Assembly: GCF_020166415.1 (NCBI RefSeq)
Contig: NZ_JAIQXV010000004.1
Span: 186,001-250,000 of the forward strand
Source of the DNA: Deinococcus multiflagellatus
GTDB lineage: Bacteria > Deinococcota > Deinococci > Deinococcales > Deinococcaceae
DNA: 64,000 bases
Direction: 5' to 3'
Shown piece by piece: positions 18,835 to 28,699 of the stretch (the stretch's first letter is position 1; each line of letters begins with the position of its first letter). A program made the position numbers and the translations under genes. The notes beneath the pieces are model-generated. The model saw only the letters and a program-made list of their open reading frames with translations, made no database searches and was not told where the DNA came from.

Positions 18835-21560
18835 AGCCTCTGCACGCTGCTGCCAGCCACGCTCTTGGTGACCAGCAGGCGGCTGGGCAGGCGCTCGGAG
18901 AGGCTCTCGACGTGGGTGACCACGCCCACCATGCGGCCCTGGGTGCGCAGGTTGTCCAGGGCGCCGGCCACCGCTTCCAGGGCCTGGGGGTCCAGGGTGC
19001 CGAAGCCCTCGTCCAGAAAGAGCGCGCCCAGCACCTTGTTCCCCGCCAGGTAGTCGCTGAGGGCAATCGCCAGCGACAGGGACGCCAGGAAGGTTTCGCC
19101 GCCCGACAGGGTTTTAACGCCGCGCACCTCGCCCGCGTTCCACAGGTCCTGCACCACGTAGTCGCCGTCTTGCAGGGCGAGGCGGTAGCGGCCGTCGCTG
19201 ATCTCGTGCAGCAGCAGCCCCGCGCGGGTGAGCAGTTGCGCCTCAACCTCGGCCAGCAGGAACTGCTGGAACTCGTTGGCTTTCAGGCTATTGGTCAGCG
19301 TTTGCCAGGTATCGAAAGTGTGTGAGGCCTGCTGGGCACGGGCCTCAATCTCGGCCTTGCGCTCCAGGCGCTCGCGCAGGGCACGTTCCTGTTCGGCCAG
19401 CTGCCCGGCGCGCTCGCGGGCCGCACTCAGGGCGGCGTCAGTGGCAATCAGGTCGCGTGCCACCTGGGCCAGCTCGGCCGGATCAAACGGGGCGGCGCCC
19501 AGCTGGCGGTCCAGGTCGGCCAGGGCCACGCGCCCCTGCGCCAGTTGCGCGGCGTGGGTGCGCGCGGCGTCTTCCAGGGCCGCCACCTCGGCTTCGGGCA
19601 GGGCGGCGGCGCGGGCCTGGGCGGCGTCCAGGCCCAGGCTGGTCAGGGCGCCTTGCAGGGCGGCGCGGGCGTCCTCGGCCTCCTGGGCGCGGCGCTGGGC
19701 CCCGGCCTGCAGGCCGCGCAGGGTGGCGGCAGCGGCGCTGGCTTCGGCCTGGGCCCGGCCCAGGTCGGCCTGGGCGCGCTGCAGCGCCGTGCGAATGCTG
19801 GCGATGTCCTGCAGCGTCTGCTGCCGGGCGCGGGCTGGGTCGGGGCCCGCCGCGCGCACCCGGGCGGCCAGGCCGGCCAGCAGGCGCCCGGCCTGGGTCT
19901 GGGGATCGCCGCTCACCAGGGCCTCGGCGGCGCGCAGATCGGTTTCGCGGGCGGCAAGCTGCTCTTCCCAGTCGCGCAGGGTGGCGGCGCGGGCTTCGGT
20001 GGCGCGGCGCAGGGCCCCCAGTTCCAGCCCAATTTCCTTGTAGCGCAGCCGCCGCCCTTCCAGGGCCGCCCGGCGGGCCGCCACCTCCCGTTCCAGGGCG
20101 CCCAGATCCGGCACCTCGCCCGCAGGCAGCACCCGGACCGGCTGCTCGCACAGCGGGCAGGGCTCGCCCAGGTGCAGGTGGGCGCGGTAGGCGGCGACCC
20201 CGGCGGCCACCTGCGTCTCCTTCAGCGCGGCCTCGGCGCGGTCCAGGTCGGCCTTGGCGGCCTTGCCCTCGCGCTCCACCCGGCCCTGCTCGGCCTCCAG
20301 CTGCCCCATCTGGGCCTGCTCGGTGCGCTGGCGTTCCTGATCGGCCTGCCACGCGGCGCGCTGGGCTTCAATCTGCACGCGCTCCTGGCGGTTCTTGTCG
20401 GCCCGCTGGGCGCCCTCGCGGGCGGTCAGGAAGGCGTCCTCGTCCCAGGGCAGCGGTTGGGGGTGGGTGGTCTGGGGGGTGCCCCCGGCGCGGCGCAGGC
20501 GGGCGGCGTCGCCCTCGGCCTCGCGCAGGGTGTCGGCGCGGGCCTCCAGTTCGGGAATGCGCGCCTCCTGGGCCTGGGCGGCGGCCAGGGCCTGCTGGGC
20601 CGCCTGCTCGGTCTGCTGCGCCCGGTGCAGCGCCTGTTCGGCCAGCTGGCTTTCGCGGCCCTCGCGCTCGGCGGCAATCCGGGCGCGCTCGGCGGCGTCC
20701 AGCAGCGGCAGCACCCCGGCCACCCGGCGGGCCTGCTCGGCGCGCCCGGCCCCGGCCTGCACGGTGGCGGCGCGCGCTTCTAGGGCCGTGAGGCGCCGGG
20801 CCGCCTCTTCCCGCGCCTTCCACACGCGTTCCTGCTCGCGCAGGCGGGTCTGGGCCACCTGAAGGCGCTCGCGCTCGTCGGTCAGGCGCTCGGCGCTGGA
20901 CTGCACGTCCTCGCGCTCGGCGCGCAGGGCGGCGGCGGCCTCGGGGGTGACGCCCTCGTATTCGCCGGCCAGCACGGCGTTCAGACTCTGGGCCTCGTGC
21001 TTCAGTTCCTTGGCCCGGTCCGAGGCCACGCGCTGCATGGCCGCCACATGGTCCAGCCCGGTCAGTTCGCCCAGCAGGGTCTGGCGCTCCTTGCCGGTGC
21101 CGTGCAGCACGCGTGAGAACTCGCCCTGCGGCAGCATCACGCTGCGCACGAAGGTTTTGAAATCCAGCCCCACCACCCGGCGAATGCGCTCGCTGATGCC
21201 CTTGGCGCCGCCGTCCGAGAGGTTGGCCCAGCGGCCGTCCTCGTCCAGGCGCTCAAAGCGGACCTCGTTTTCGGCCTGCTTGCGCCCCTTGGTGCGCGAG
21301 GCGCGGTAGGTCTGCCCCCCCACCTCGAAGGTCAGGCTGACCGACAGCCCGCGCTCGCCCTGCGCAATCAGCGCGTCCAGCCCCGAGGCCCCCAGCCGCG
21401 CTGTCTGGCCGTACAGCGCAAAGGTCATGGCGTCCAGCAGGCTGCTCTTGCCGCTGCCCGTGGGCCCCACCAGCGCGAACAGTTCCAGGTCGCCAAAGTC
21501 CAGCGCCGTGAACTGCCGGAAGGCCGTGAAGCCCTGCAGTTCGAGTTTTAGTGGCCGCAT
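18822..21560 (-). CDS. sbcC: SbcC-type SMC-like ATPase, nuclease complex subunit
   Basis: The protein has 912 residues. Walker A GPTGSGKSS lies at residues 32-40. Two long coiled-coil arms rich in Ala, Glu and Arg flank a zinc hook, Cys-Pro-Leu-Cys, at about 465. The signature LSGGETFLASLSLAIAL (about 815-831) and Walker B LGALFLDEGFGTLDP (about 840-854) complete the ATPase head. With SbcD it forms the Mre11-Rad50-like complex that trims DNA ends and hairpins. It lies 109 bases downstream of sbcD on the same strand, the usual operon order, with heptamer arrays in the spacer and at its 3' end. Confidence 0.95.
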   Translation of the reverse strand: MRPLKLELQGFTAFRQFTALDFGDLELFALVGPTGSGKSSLLDAMTFALYGQTARLGASGLDALIAQGERGLSVSLTFEVGGQTYRASRTKGRKQAENEVRFERLDEDGRWANLSDGGAKGISERIRRVVGLDFKTFVRSVMLPQGEFSRVLHGTGKERQTLLGELTGLDHVAAMQRVASDRAKELKHEAQSLNAVLAGEYEGVTPEAAAALRAEREDVQSSAERLTDERERLQVAQTRLREQERVWKAREEAARRLTALEARAATVQAGAGRAEQARRVAGVLPLLDAAERARIAAEREGRESQLAEQALHRAQQTEQAAQQALAAAQAQEARIPELEARADTLREAEGDAARLRRAGGTPQTTHPQPLPWDEDAFLTAREGAQRADKNRQERVQIEAQRAAWQADQERQRTEQAQMGQLEAEQGRVEREGKAAKADLDRAEAALKETQVAAGVAAYRAHLHLGEPCPLCEQPVRVLPAGEVPDLGALEREVAARRAALEGRRLRYKEIGLELGALRRATEARAATLRDWEEQLAARETDLRAAEALVSGDPQTQAGRLLAGLAARVRAAGPDPARARQQTLQDIASIRTALQRAQADLGRAQAEASAAAATLRGLQAGAQRRAQEAEDARAALQGALTSLGLDAAQARAAALPEAEVAALEDAARTHAAQLAQGRVALADLDRQLGAAPFDPAELAQVARDLIATDAALSAARERAGQLAEQERALRERLERKAEIEARAQQASHTFDTWQTLTNSLKANEFQQFLLAEVEAQLLTRAGLLLHEISDGRYRLALQDGDYVVQDLWNAGEVRGVKTLSGGETFLASLSLAIALSDYLAGNKVLGALFLDEGFGTLDPQALEAVAGALDNLRTQGRMVGVVTHVESLSERLPSRLLVTKSVAGSSVQRLEGL

Positions 21561-21583
21561 GGGTGGCCCTCCGGGCGGCGAAT

Positions 21584-21604
21584 GGGTGATGGGTGATGGG
21601 TGAT
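21584..21604 (+). repeat. Three tandem GGGTGAT units before sbcC
   Basis: GGGTGAT repeated exactly three times (21584-21604), 24 bases before the sbcC start on the opposite reading. It could pair in part with the CACCCATCA-type array at 21646-21680. Confidence 0.7.
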
Positions 21605-21645
21605 GGAAAAAGCAGCGCGCTGCCCCTTTCTATTCCGGCTCTTTA

Positions 21646-21680
21646 CCATCAACCGTTGACCTTCACCCATCAACATCCTT
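21646..21680 (-). repeat. Heptamer array across the sbcD stop codon
   Basis: Units CCATCAA, CCGTTGA, CCTTCAC, CCATCAA, CATCCTT in strict 7-base register. The sbcD stop codon (21670-21672) lies inside the fourth unit. Units are degenerate, but the CC at each boundary keeps the phase. Confidence 0.5.
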
Positions 21681-22848
21681 CCTCCTGCCGCGCCCATTCA
21701 TCGGCCTGCTGAAACGCGGCGCGCAGGTCGCCCGGCAGTTCACCCCGGCGCTCGCGGTGGTAGCGCTCGTAGAGGTCCAGCAGGCTCAGGCCCTCGCGCT
21801 TCAGGTCCGGGGTGGCAAGGTCTTCCTGCTGGGCGTCAAGTTCCACCGCCAGGGCCGTGGGGGCCAGCCGCAGCACGCGGTCCTTCAGGCCCGGCAGGGC
21901 GGTGCCGGCGGGCGCGCGCACCACCACCTTCAGCAGGCCGGGAAAGCCCTGTTCGCGCGCCAGCCGGGCCTCCACCTGCTCCAGGTCCACCCGGACGGTG
22001 CGCAGTTCGCGGCCACTGGCCAGGGGAATGGTGTGCAGGCGGGCCGGTCGCCCCGGCTCAACCTCCACGAGGTTCACGCCCTTTTTCTCGCCGCCCTCGC
22101 CAAAATCCAGCTGAATTACGCTACCGGGGTAGGCGGCCATGGGCGAATCGCTGACCTGCTGCGGCTTGTGCACGTGCCCCAGCGCCACGTACTGCGCGCC
22201 GGGCGGCAGTTGCAGCCCCGAGAGCGTGTAGGCGTTGGTCAGGTCAAACTGCAGGGTGCGCTCTGAGCCGCTGGGCACCGCGCCGTCCATGGTGGCGTGG
22301 GCCATCAGCATGTTCACGGCCCCCGGCCGAAAGCCCTCGCCCAGACGGCGCAGAAAGAAGCCCATCCCCTCGCGGTACTTCTGGCGCCACATGCCGGTGT
22401 CGCCGCCCATCAGGTCGGCGGCCTTGACCAGCCGCCGCTCTGACAGGTGGGGCAGGGCGCCCACCACCAGCGTCTCGCCCGCCCTGGTCTGCACGGTGCG
22501 CACCATCTCGGCGGCGTTGGTGCTGGGCTGCGCCACCACCTGCACACCCACCCAGCCCAGCAGTCCGGTGACCGACTGCAACCTCGCGGCGCTGTCGTGG
22601 TTGCCAGCAATGACCACGCTGGGAATCCCCGCGTCGCGCAGGCGCAGAAAGAAGTCGAACACCGCGTGCTCGGCGTCGGCGGATGGATTGGCGGTGTCGA
22701 ACAGGTCGCCCGCCACCAGCACGGCGTCGGCGCGCTCGGTGCGGGCCAACGCGGCGATTTCCGTGAGGGCCTCGTGCACTTCCGGGGTGCGGTCAAAGCC
22801 GCGCAGCGAACGGCCCGCATGGAAATCAGCGGTATGAAGTACGCGCAT
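21670..22848 (-). CDS. sbcD: SbcD-type exonuclease subunit (Mre11-like)
   Basis: A protein of 392 residues from the ATG at 22848. The phosphoesterase motifs are all present in order: HTADFHAG (5-12), VAGDLFDTAN (about 46-55), AGNHDS (about 85-90), MAHATMDG, and GHVHKPQ (about 215-221). It is the Mn-dependent nuclease partner of SbcC in DNA-end processing, fitting the repair repertoire of Deinococcus. The longer frame to 23004 was rejected because the extra residues precede the universal MRVLHTADFH start. A TATTTT box lies about 12 bases upstream. Confidence 0.95.
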   Translation of the reverse strand: MRVLHTADFHAGRSLRGFDRTPEVHEALTEIAALARTERADAVLVAGDLFDTANPSADAEHAVFDFFLRLRDAGIPSVVIAGNHDSAARLQSVTGLLGWVGVQVVAQPSTNAAEMVRTVQTRAGETLVVGALPHLSERRLVKAADLMGGDTGMWRQKYREGMGFFLRRLGEGFRPGAVNMLMAHATMDGAVPSGSERTLQFDLTNAYTLSGLQLPPGAQYVALGHVHKPQQVSDSPMAAYPGSVIQLDFGEGGEKKGVNLVEVEPGRPARLHTIPLASGRELRTVRVDLEQVEARLAREQGFPGLLKVVVRAPAGTALPGLKDRVLRLAPTALAVELDAQQEDLATPDLKREGLSLLDLYERYHRERRGELPGDLRAAFQQADEWARQEEGC

Positions 22849-22985
22849 CACAGAAAAAATAGCATGAGGGGCTATGGGGGCAGAACGGCACCCTCTCACC
22901 GGGTCCCCGCGTGGCACAGCGCCCACCCCAAGAATCTTTGAACGCCCGCCAGCCCATCGGCTGTGCCACACCTCTACCCTGCAGC

Positions 22986-23567
22986 ATGGCCATTGCCGCT
23001 CCATCGCCCCTGCTCACCGGTCAGCGCACGGTCCTGCGCCCTGTCGAAGAAGGCGATGCGTCCTTCATCTTGAAGCAGCGACTTGACCCACGCATTGGCG
23101 CCCACCTGCACGCTACCAGCCCTGACCTGTCCTCTCAGCAACTCTGGATTCGCCAGCAAAGAGAGAGGCCAGACGATTATTACTTTGCGATTTGCCTGCG
23201 CGGCACGGGCGAGATGAGGGGCGTGATTGGCCTCTATAACGTCACAGCGCAGGAAGCGGAACTGGGCCGCTATATCTGCATCGGTGCGCCGGAACAGGCG
23301 ATGGAAGGGTCTTTGCTGCTCCAGCACTGGGCCCTGGAAACGCTGGGGCTGAACGTGGTGTACTGCACGTTTACCCCGGCCAACCGCACCACCCGCGTCC
23401 TGACCCGAGTGCAGCAGTGGTACAGGCACCCCGAGCCTGTGACCGACGCACTGACGGGCACCCTTCTTGAGCGGTGGCAAACCGACCAGCAAACCTTCAG
23501 GGCCAATCGACCCCGACTTCTACAGCGACTGGAAGCCCTACGAGAGGCGGCAGGGCCAACCCGCTAA
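22986..23567 (+). CDS. GNAT acetyltransferase, RimJ/RimL-like
   Basis: The protein has 193 residues. The pattern LTGQRTVLRPVEEGDASFIL at the N-terminus, GVIGLYNVTAQEAELGRYI and the segment LLLQHWALETLGLNVVYCTF followed by ANRTTRVLTRV are typical of RimJ/RimL-type N-terminal acetyltransferases and their antibiotic-modifying relatives. Acceptor unknown. The ATG at 22986 lies five bases after TACCCT (22975-22980), so a leaderless start is likely; the upstream in-frame ATG at 22911 would precede that promoter. Base composition is a little less GC-rich than in the flanking repair genes. Confidence 0.8.
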   Translation: MAIAAPSPLLTGQRTVLRPVEEGDASFILKQRLDPRIGAHLHATSPDLSSQQLWIRQQRERPDDYYFAICLRGTGEMRGVIGLYNVTAQEAELGRYICIGAPEQAMEGSLLLQHWALETLGLNVVYCTFTPANRTTRVLTRVQQWYRHPEPVTDALTGTLLERWQTDQQTFRANRPRLLQRLEALREAAGPTR

Positions 23568-23650
23568 ATCTTCAGTCCGCCGCTGCCCTCTTCCCTGTTC
23601 CATACCCGCTGGCACCTTCTGCCCGGCCCAGGCCCGGTAAACTGCAAGGC

Positions 23651-23941
23651 ATGGACATGAAGAAGCTGATGAAACAGATGCAGCAGGCCCAGGCCGCTGC
23701 CGCCAAGATTCAGGACGACCTCGCCGCCAAATCTGTGGAAGGCACCGCCAGCGGCCTGGTAACGGTGACCATGAACGGCCACGGCAAGGTGACGGCCCTG
23801 AAGATCAAGCCCGAAGCGGTGGACGCGGACGACGTGGAGGCCCTGGAAGACCTGCTTCTGGTGGCCCTGCAGGACGCCAGCGCCAAGGCCGACGCCCTGC
23901 AGCAAGACGCCACGCGCGGCCTGGGCATCCCCGGCTTCTGA
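23651..23941 (+). CDS. YbaB/EbfC family nucleoid-associated protein
   Basis: A protein of 96 residues with the family features: Met/Gln-rich N-terminal helix MKKLMKQMQQAQAAAAKIQ, central strands GLVTVTMNGHGKVTALKI, and a C-terminal helix. It binds DNA as a dimer and is nearly always encoded just before recR, as here (118 bases apart). TAAACT (23638-23643) lies seven bases before the ATG, fitting a leaderless mRNA that may continue into recR. Confidence 0.92.
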   Translation: MDMKKLMKQMQQAQAAAAKIQDDLAAKSVEGTASGLVTVTMNGHGKVTALKIKPEAVDADDVEALEDLLLVALQDASAKADALQQDATRGLGIPGF

Positions 23942-23997
23942 TGCGCGCGTTTTCCGCGTTCACCCCGCAGCGGGTGAAGCCATGCACGCTGGGCGTG

Positions 23998-24032
23998 GGG
24001 CCATGGGCCATGGGCCATGAGCCATCGGCCAT
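23998..24032 (+). repeat. Five heptamer units between ybaB and recR
   Basis: Units GGGCCAT, GGGCCAT, GGGCCAT, GAGCCAT, CGGCCAT in perfect 7-base phase. Each contains CCAT, giving ATG-like steps on both strands (CAT/ATG). They end 27 bases before the recR start. Confidence 0.75.
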
Positions 24033-24059
24033 CTCTCCTTTGCCCCAGGCGGCGCAGCC

Positions 24060-24662
<603 letters not shown>

Positions 24663-24677
24663 AGAAAACTTTTTCGG

Positions 24678-24712
24678 AGGCCGTCCCCAATGAATGAGGA
24701 CGGCCTCTTCCT
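24678..24712 (+). terminator. Terminator of recR
   Basis: Perfect 10-bp stem GAGGCCGTCC (24678-24687) with GGACGGCCTC (24699-24708), followed by TTCC. Confidence 0.7.
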
Positions 24713-24731
24713 GTGCCCGCGAGCGTTGCCC

Positions 24732-25430
24732 TTAGCCGCCGTAGCTGGCCCTCAAGCGTTGCCAGCCGGCCCGCCAGCCGATGCGCTGGGGGGGCAATTC
24801 GTGCAGCGGAACGGCACTCAGACCGCGTTCGTGCAGGCCGGCGAGCAATCTGTCCAGCAGGGCTGGCGTGACCGCTGGGCCGTCGTGCAGCAGGATCACG
24901 CTGCCGGGCTTCACGCGGGCCAGGGTCTGCCGGGCCAGGGTACTGGCGTCGGCGGCGGTCCAGTCGCGGCCCTCCACGTCCCACAGGGCCACCTGCCGCC
25001 GGGCGGCGCGGACCAGCAGCCGGGTCCAGGGACTGTGGCCGCCGTAGGGGGGGCGGTACAGCAGCGGCCCCGGCTGCCCCGGGCGGGGATGCCAGCACAC
25101 CTGGGCCCACTCCTGCCAGGGGGGCAGCAGCAGGGCGTGGCGGTGCCAGCGGCCGTGGGCTTCCAGACGGTGCCCGGCCGCTTCCAGGGCTGCCAGCCCC
25201 GCCGGAAAGGCCGCGCACGCCGAGGCAGTGACGAAGAAGGTGGCGCGTACCCCATGCCGCGCCAGCACCGCCAGCAATTCCGGGGTGCGCGGGCTGGGGC
25301 CGTCATCGAAGGTCAGGGCCACGCGGGGCTGGCCCGGGTCGCCGGCCCCCAGGGCGCCCCAGCCCGCCGCGCGGCCCCACAGTTCGCCCAGCAGCGGCAC
25401 CAGCAGGAGCGGCAGCCAGCGCCTAGCCAC
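24732..25430 (-). CDS. Polysaccharide deacetylase (NodB homology)
   Basis: A protein of 232 residues with an uncleaved or weak N-terminal membrane segment (5-18). The NodB domain has TFDDGPS (about 40-46, metal-binding Asp pair), an EAHGRWHRHALL region in place of the usual SHT-H motif, RPPYGGHS, and LHDGPAV at about 182. The Asp and His residues for metal binding mostly remain, so an active carbohydrate de-N-acetylase in the envelope is likely. Its first bases overlap the 3' end of the MFS gene by eight bases, so the two are one operon. Confidence 0.85.
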   Translation of the reverse strand: MARRWLPLLLVPLLGELWGRAAGWGALGAGDPGQPRVALTFDDGPSPRTPELLAVLARHGVRATFFVTASACAAFPAGLAALEAAGHRLEAHGRWHRHALLLPPWQEWAQVCWHPRPGQPGPLLYRPPYGGHSPWTRLLVRAARRQVALWDVEGRDWTAADASTLARQTLARVKPGSVILLHDGPAVTPALLDRLLAGLHERGLSAVPLHELPPQRIGWRAGWQRLRASYGG

Positions 25431-26634
25431 GCGCCTCCTGAAACACCCGGCGAAACACCACGTACCCGGCCGAGGTCAGGCCAGCCAGCACGGCGCCCAG
25501 CACAAAGGGGCCCGGCACCCCCGCCTTGGCCAGGGCGAGGCCTCCCAGCAGCGGTCCCAGGGCGGTGCCCGCGTTCTCCACGGTCATCAGCACGCCCCAG
25601 GCGGCGGGGCGCTGGGCCACCGGCAGCACGCGCGCCACCAGCGCGGCCCAGGCGGGCGACAGGAAGGCGTAGCCCAGTCCAGCCACCACCGCCAGCACGT
25701 ACAGCAGCCACGGGGCGGGCGTCAGGGCAAAGCCCGCAAAGGCGAGGCTGACCAGGCCGTACCCGATCATCACCCCGGCGCGGGCCTGCCCCTGGTCGGC
25801 GAAGCGGCCGGTGAGCGGCATGGTGCCGTAGGCCACCGCCCCGCCCAGGCCCAGCAGGGCCACCACCCCCCAGTACGTGAGGCCCAGGCCGTCCTCGGCC
25901 ATCCGGAACAGCCACGGCCCCAGCAGGGTCATGCTGAGGGTCTGCATGAAAGCGGCGGGCAGCAGCGGGAGCAGGGCCGACATCACCGAGCGGGCCTTGG
26001 GGTCGGCTGCGGCGTCACTGGCGGGCAGCACTCGGCCCAGCGGCAGCAGCAATGCCAGCGCCGCCGAGAGCAGCAGCAGCCCCAGGCCCAGCCAGAGCGC
26101 AAAGGCGTCGCCCCGCCCAGCCAGTGCGCCGAACACCAGGAACCCCAGGCCCGACAGGGGCATGATGCCGTTGCCCACCAGCGCCAGCGCCCGGCCCTGG
26201 TACCCGTCACGGGCCGCGTCGGCGGTGAGGTTCATGGCCACCGGCCACATGGCGGAAAAGCCCGCACCGTGCAGCGCCGAGGTCAGCAGCAGCGCCCACA
26301 CGCTGGGCGGCGCCAGCAGCATCAGCGCCAGCGCCAGCACGCTGAGCCCTGCGCCCGCCAGGGCCACGGGCCGCAGCCCGAACCGGCCCAGCAGGGCGCC
26401 CGCCGGGCCGCGCATCAGGGTGTCGGTGAGGAAATGGGCGGTCCAGGCGCCTGCGGCGGCGGTCACGGGCAGGCCAAACTGACTGTCAATGACCTGGGTC
26501 AGGTAAGCGCCGTACAGACCGCTGCGCACGAACTCGGCGCAGGCCAGCGAGGCCGCCGCCACCCCCACTGGTCCCAGGCCCTCGGCGCGCAGGGGCAGGC
26601 GGTCACGCGGGGCGCGGGGGCGCACCGGCGTCAT
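25423..26634 (-). CDS. MFS transporter
   Basis: The protein has 403 residues and about 12 hydrophobic segments with short loops, including the A-type motif region GRFADQGQARAG in the second half. No substrate can be assigned; the location next to a deacetylase and divergent glycosyltransferase suggests export of a sugar or lipid-linked product, as an inference. An AGGAG (about 26643-26647) lies eight bases before the ATG. The gene overlaps the deacetylase by eight bases. Confidence 0.85.
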   Translation of the reverse strand: MTPVRPRAPRDRLPLRAEGLGPVGVAAASLACAEFVRSGLYGAYLTQVIDSQFGLPVTAAAGAWTAHFLTDTLMRGPAGALLGRFGLRPVALAGAGLSVLALALMLLAPPSVWALLLTSALHGAGFSAMWPVAMNLTADAARDGYQGRALALVGNGIMPLSGLGFLVFGALAGRGDAFALWLGLGLLLLSAALALLLPLGRVLPASDAAADPKARSVMSALLPLLPAAFMQTLSMTLLGPWLFRMAEDGLGLTYWGVVALLGLGGAVAYGTMPLTGRFADQGQARAGVMIGYGLVSLAFAGFALTPAPWLLYVLAVVAGLGYAFLSPAWAALVARVLPVAQRPAAWGVLMTVENAGTALGPLLGGLALAKAGVPGPFVLGAVLAGLTSAGYVVFRRVFQEARG

Positions 26635-26672
26635 GGCCGCGCTCCTGGCAGGCGGTCTGCTAGGTTGTGGCC

Positions 26673-27347
26673 GTGCCCGCGTTTACCGTCGTGATTCCGG
26701 CCCGCAACGAGGCGAACTACCTGCCCCAGACCCTGCGGGCCCTGGACCGTCAAACGCAGGCGCCGCAGGCCGTGCTGGTGGTGGACAACGGCAGCCGTGA
26801 CGACACCGTGGCCCTGGCCCGCGCCTGGGGCGCGCAGGTGCTGCAATGCAGCGAAAAGGGCGTGGCCCGCGCCCGGCAGCGCGGCCTGGAAGCCGCCCAG
26901 ACCGAGTGGGTGGCCACCACCGACGCCGATTCGCTGCCCGCCCCAGAGTGGCTGGAGCGCCTGAACGCCGCGGCACCGGGCCATGTGGCCCTGTACGGCC
27001 CCATGCGCTTTTCGGGCGTGGCGCCGCACTGGTCGGGCCTTTCGCAGGCGGCTTACAGCACCTTCCTGCACGGCGCGCGGCTGCTGGGCCGGCCCAATCT
27101 GGCCGGGGCCAACATGGCCTACTCGCGCGAAGCCGCCCTGCTGGCCGGCGGCTATCCGGATGTGGAAGCCTACGAGGACGTCATTCTGGGGCAGGCGCTG
27201 GCGCGCCTGGGCGAGGTGGCCTACGTGCGCGGCGCGCTGGTGGAAACCAGCCCGCGCCGCCTGGACCGGGGCGTGGTGCCGTTTGTGTGGCAGCACCTGC
27301 GCAACATCAGCGGTCATACACGAGGCTATTTCGGGGATGACCGCTAG
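26673..27347 (+). CDS. Glycosyltransferase family 2
   Basis: A protein of 224 residues with the GT-A fold of family 2: [18 protein letters not shown] at the start, [10 protein letters not shown], the metal-binding DADSLPAP (about 85-92), and EDVILGQAL near 165. It transfers a sugar from a nucleotide-sugar, probably at the inner face of the membrane. The start is taken as the GTG at 26673 because TAGGTT (26661-26666) ends six bases before it, which fits a leaderless mRNA; the GTG at 26667 would be too close. Its last 41 bases overlap the end of the convergent family-4 glycosyltransferase. Confidence 0.88.
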   Translation: MPAFTVVIPARNEANYLPQTLRALDRQTQAPQAVLVVDNGSRDDTVALARAWGAQVLQCSEKGVARARQRGLEAAQTEWVATTDADSLPAPEWLERLNAAAPGHVALYGPMRFSGVAPHWSGLSQAAYSTFLHGARLLGRPNLAGANMAYSREAALLAGGYPDVEAYEDVILGQALARLGEVAYVRGALVETSPRRLDRGVVPFVWQHLRNISGHTRGYFGDDR

Positions 27348-28488
27348 CCCCCTCGGGAAAGGGAATTTCCAGTGGGCGGCCCAGCACCTGCCGGTACACG
27401 TCCAGCACCTGCGACGCCACCCCAGCTGGGGTGGTGGAGGCCCCGAAGGTGCGCGCGCCCGCCGAGAGGCGCGCCCACAGTGCCGGCTCATCCAGAATCT
27501 GGCGGGTGTACCAAATCAGGGCGTTCACATCGGCCGGGCGCACCAGATAGCCGCTGCGTTCGTGCGCCACACCGCTGAGGGTGCCGCGCGCCCCCACCGC
27601 CACCACCGGCACGCCCATCAGCTGGGCTTCCTGCAGCACCAGCCCCTGCGTTTCGGTGTCGCTGGCGAACAGGAACAGTTCCGCAAGGCGGTAGTACGCC
27701 CCGATCTCGGTCCAGGGGCGCACCCCCAGGAAGGTCACCCGGTCGGCAATGCCCAGCCGGGCGGCGTGGGCCTCCAGATGGGCGCGCTCAGGGCCCTCGC
27801 CCAGCACCACAAGGTGCGCGTCGGGCAGGGCCGCCACCGTGTCCAGCACGTGGTCAAAACGCTTTTCACGGGCCAGGCGGCCCACGCTGAGCAGCCGGCG
27901 CTTGCCGTCGGGCCAGGGGTTCCCGATAGGCGGCGCGGCGCGCAGCACGCGCGGGTCAATGGACGTGGGAATCACCACGGGGCGGCGCACCCGCATGGCG
28001 CGCAGCACGTCCAGCATGCCGGCCGTGGGCGTGATTACGGCGTCGGCGCGGCCGTAGAGCAGGCTCATGGCCTTGGTGACCACGCCGGTGTGGCGCTGCA
28101 GGGCCGTGACGCCAGGCACGTAGTGGGTGTAGGCCTCAATGTGCGTGTGGTAGGTCGCCACATGCGGCACGTTCCACTTGCGGGCCAGCCGGGCGCCCGC
28201 CAGGCCCAGGGTCAGGGGCGTGTGGGTGTGCACCACGTCATACTTCTGGGTGAAGTCCTTGCGCGTGGGCCACGCGAGGCGGTAGGTGGGCAGGAACACG
28301 TAGCGCACCGAATCCACCCGCACCACGTCGGCGCGGCTGTCCACATGCTCGGGGAAGTCGGGGGCCACCACATCCACGTGGTGCCCCTGGGCGCGCAGCT
28401 CGTCACTCAGGAGCCCCACGCTGGTCACGATGCCGTTCTGATCCGGCAGGAACGTGTCCGTAAACAGCCCGATCCGCAGCGGCTTCAT
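27307..28488 (-). CDS. Glycosyltransferase family 4
   Basis: The protein has 393 residues and the GT-B fold. The N-terminal domain begins [20 protein letters not shown], the middle has [14 protein letters not shown], and the C-terminal domain holds [14 protein letters not shown] and the EX7E region [19 protein letters not shown]. This wording is typical of diacylglycerol glucosyltransferase-like or mannosyltransferase-like GT4 enzymes. It may build the glycolipids of the Deinococcus envelope, but the acceptor is not proven. Convergent with the family-2 gene, with a 41-base overlap of coding ends. Confidence 0.9.
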   Translation of the reverse strand: MKPLRIGLFTDTFLPDQNGIVTSVGLLSDELRAQGHHVDVVAPDFPEHVDSRADVVRVDSVRYVFLPTYRLAWPTRKDFTQKYDVVHTHTPLTLGLAGARLARKWNVPHVATYHTHIEAYTHYVPGVTALQRHTGVVTKAMSLLYGRADAVITPTAGMLDVLRAMRVRRPVVIPTSIDPRVLRAAPPIGNPWPDGKRRLLSVGRLAREKRFDHVLDTVAALPDAHLVVLGEGPERAHLEAHAARLGIADRVTFLGVRPWTEIGAYYRLAELFLFASDTETQGLVLQEAQLMGVPVVAVGARGTLSGVAHERSGYLVRPADVNALIWYTRQILDEPALWARLSAGARTFGASTTPAGVASQVLDVYRQVLGRPLEIPFPEGASGHPRNSLVYDR

Positions 28489-28531
28489 GCGCGCTCCAGG
28501 GCACGGCGACCGTGAAAGTTTAAGGATTCCT

Positions 28532-28562
<31 letters not shown>

Positions 28563-28699
28563 AGAGATGAGAGTGGGGCCAGAAATGTGCGCCCGCCGGG
28601 GGGGCTTCTCATCTGCGCTGCTGCTCAGGGCTCAGGGCGGGCCACCTGCCCAGTGGCACGCGGTTTCCCCTCTTTGCTGCGGTGCTCTACAGTGGCGCC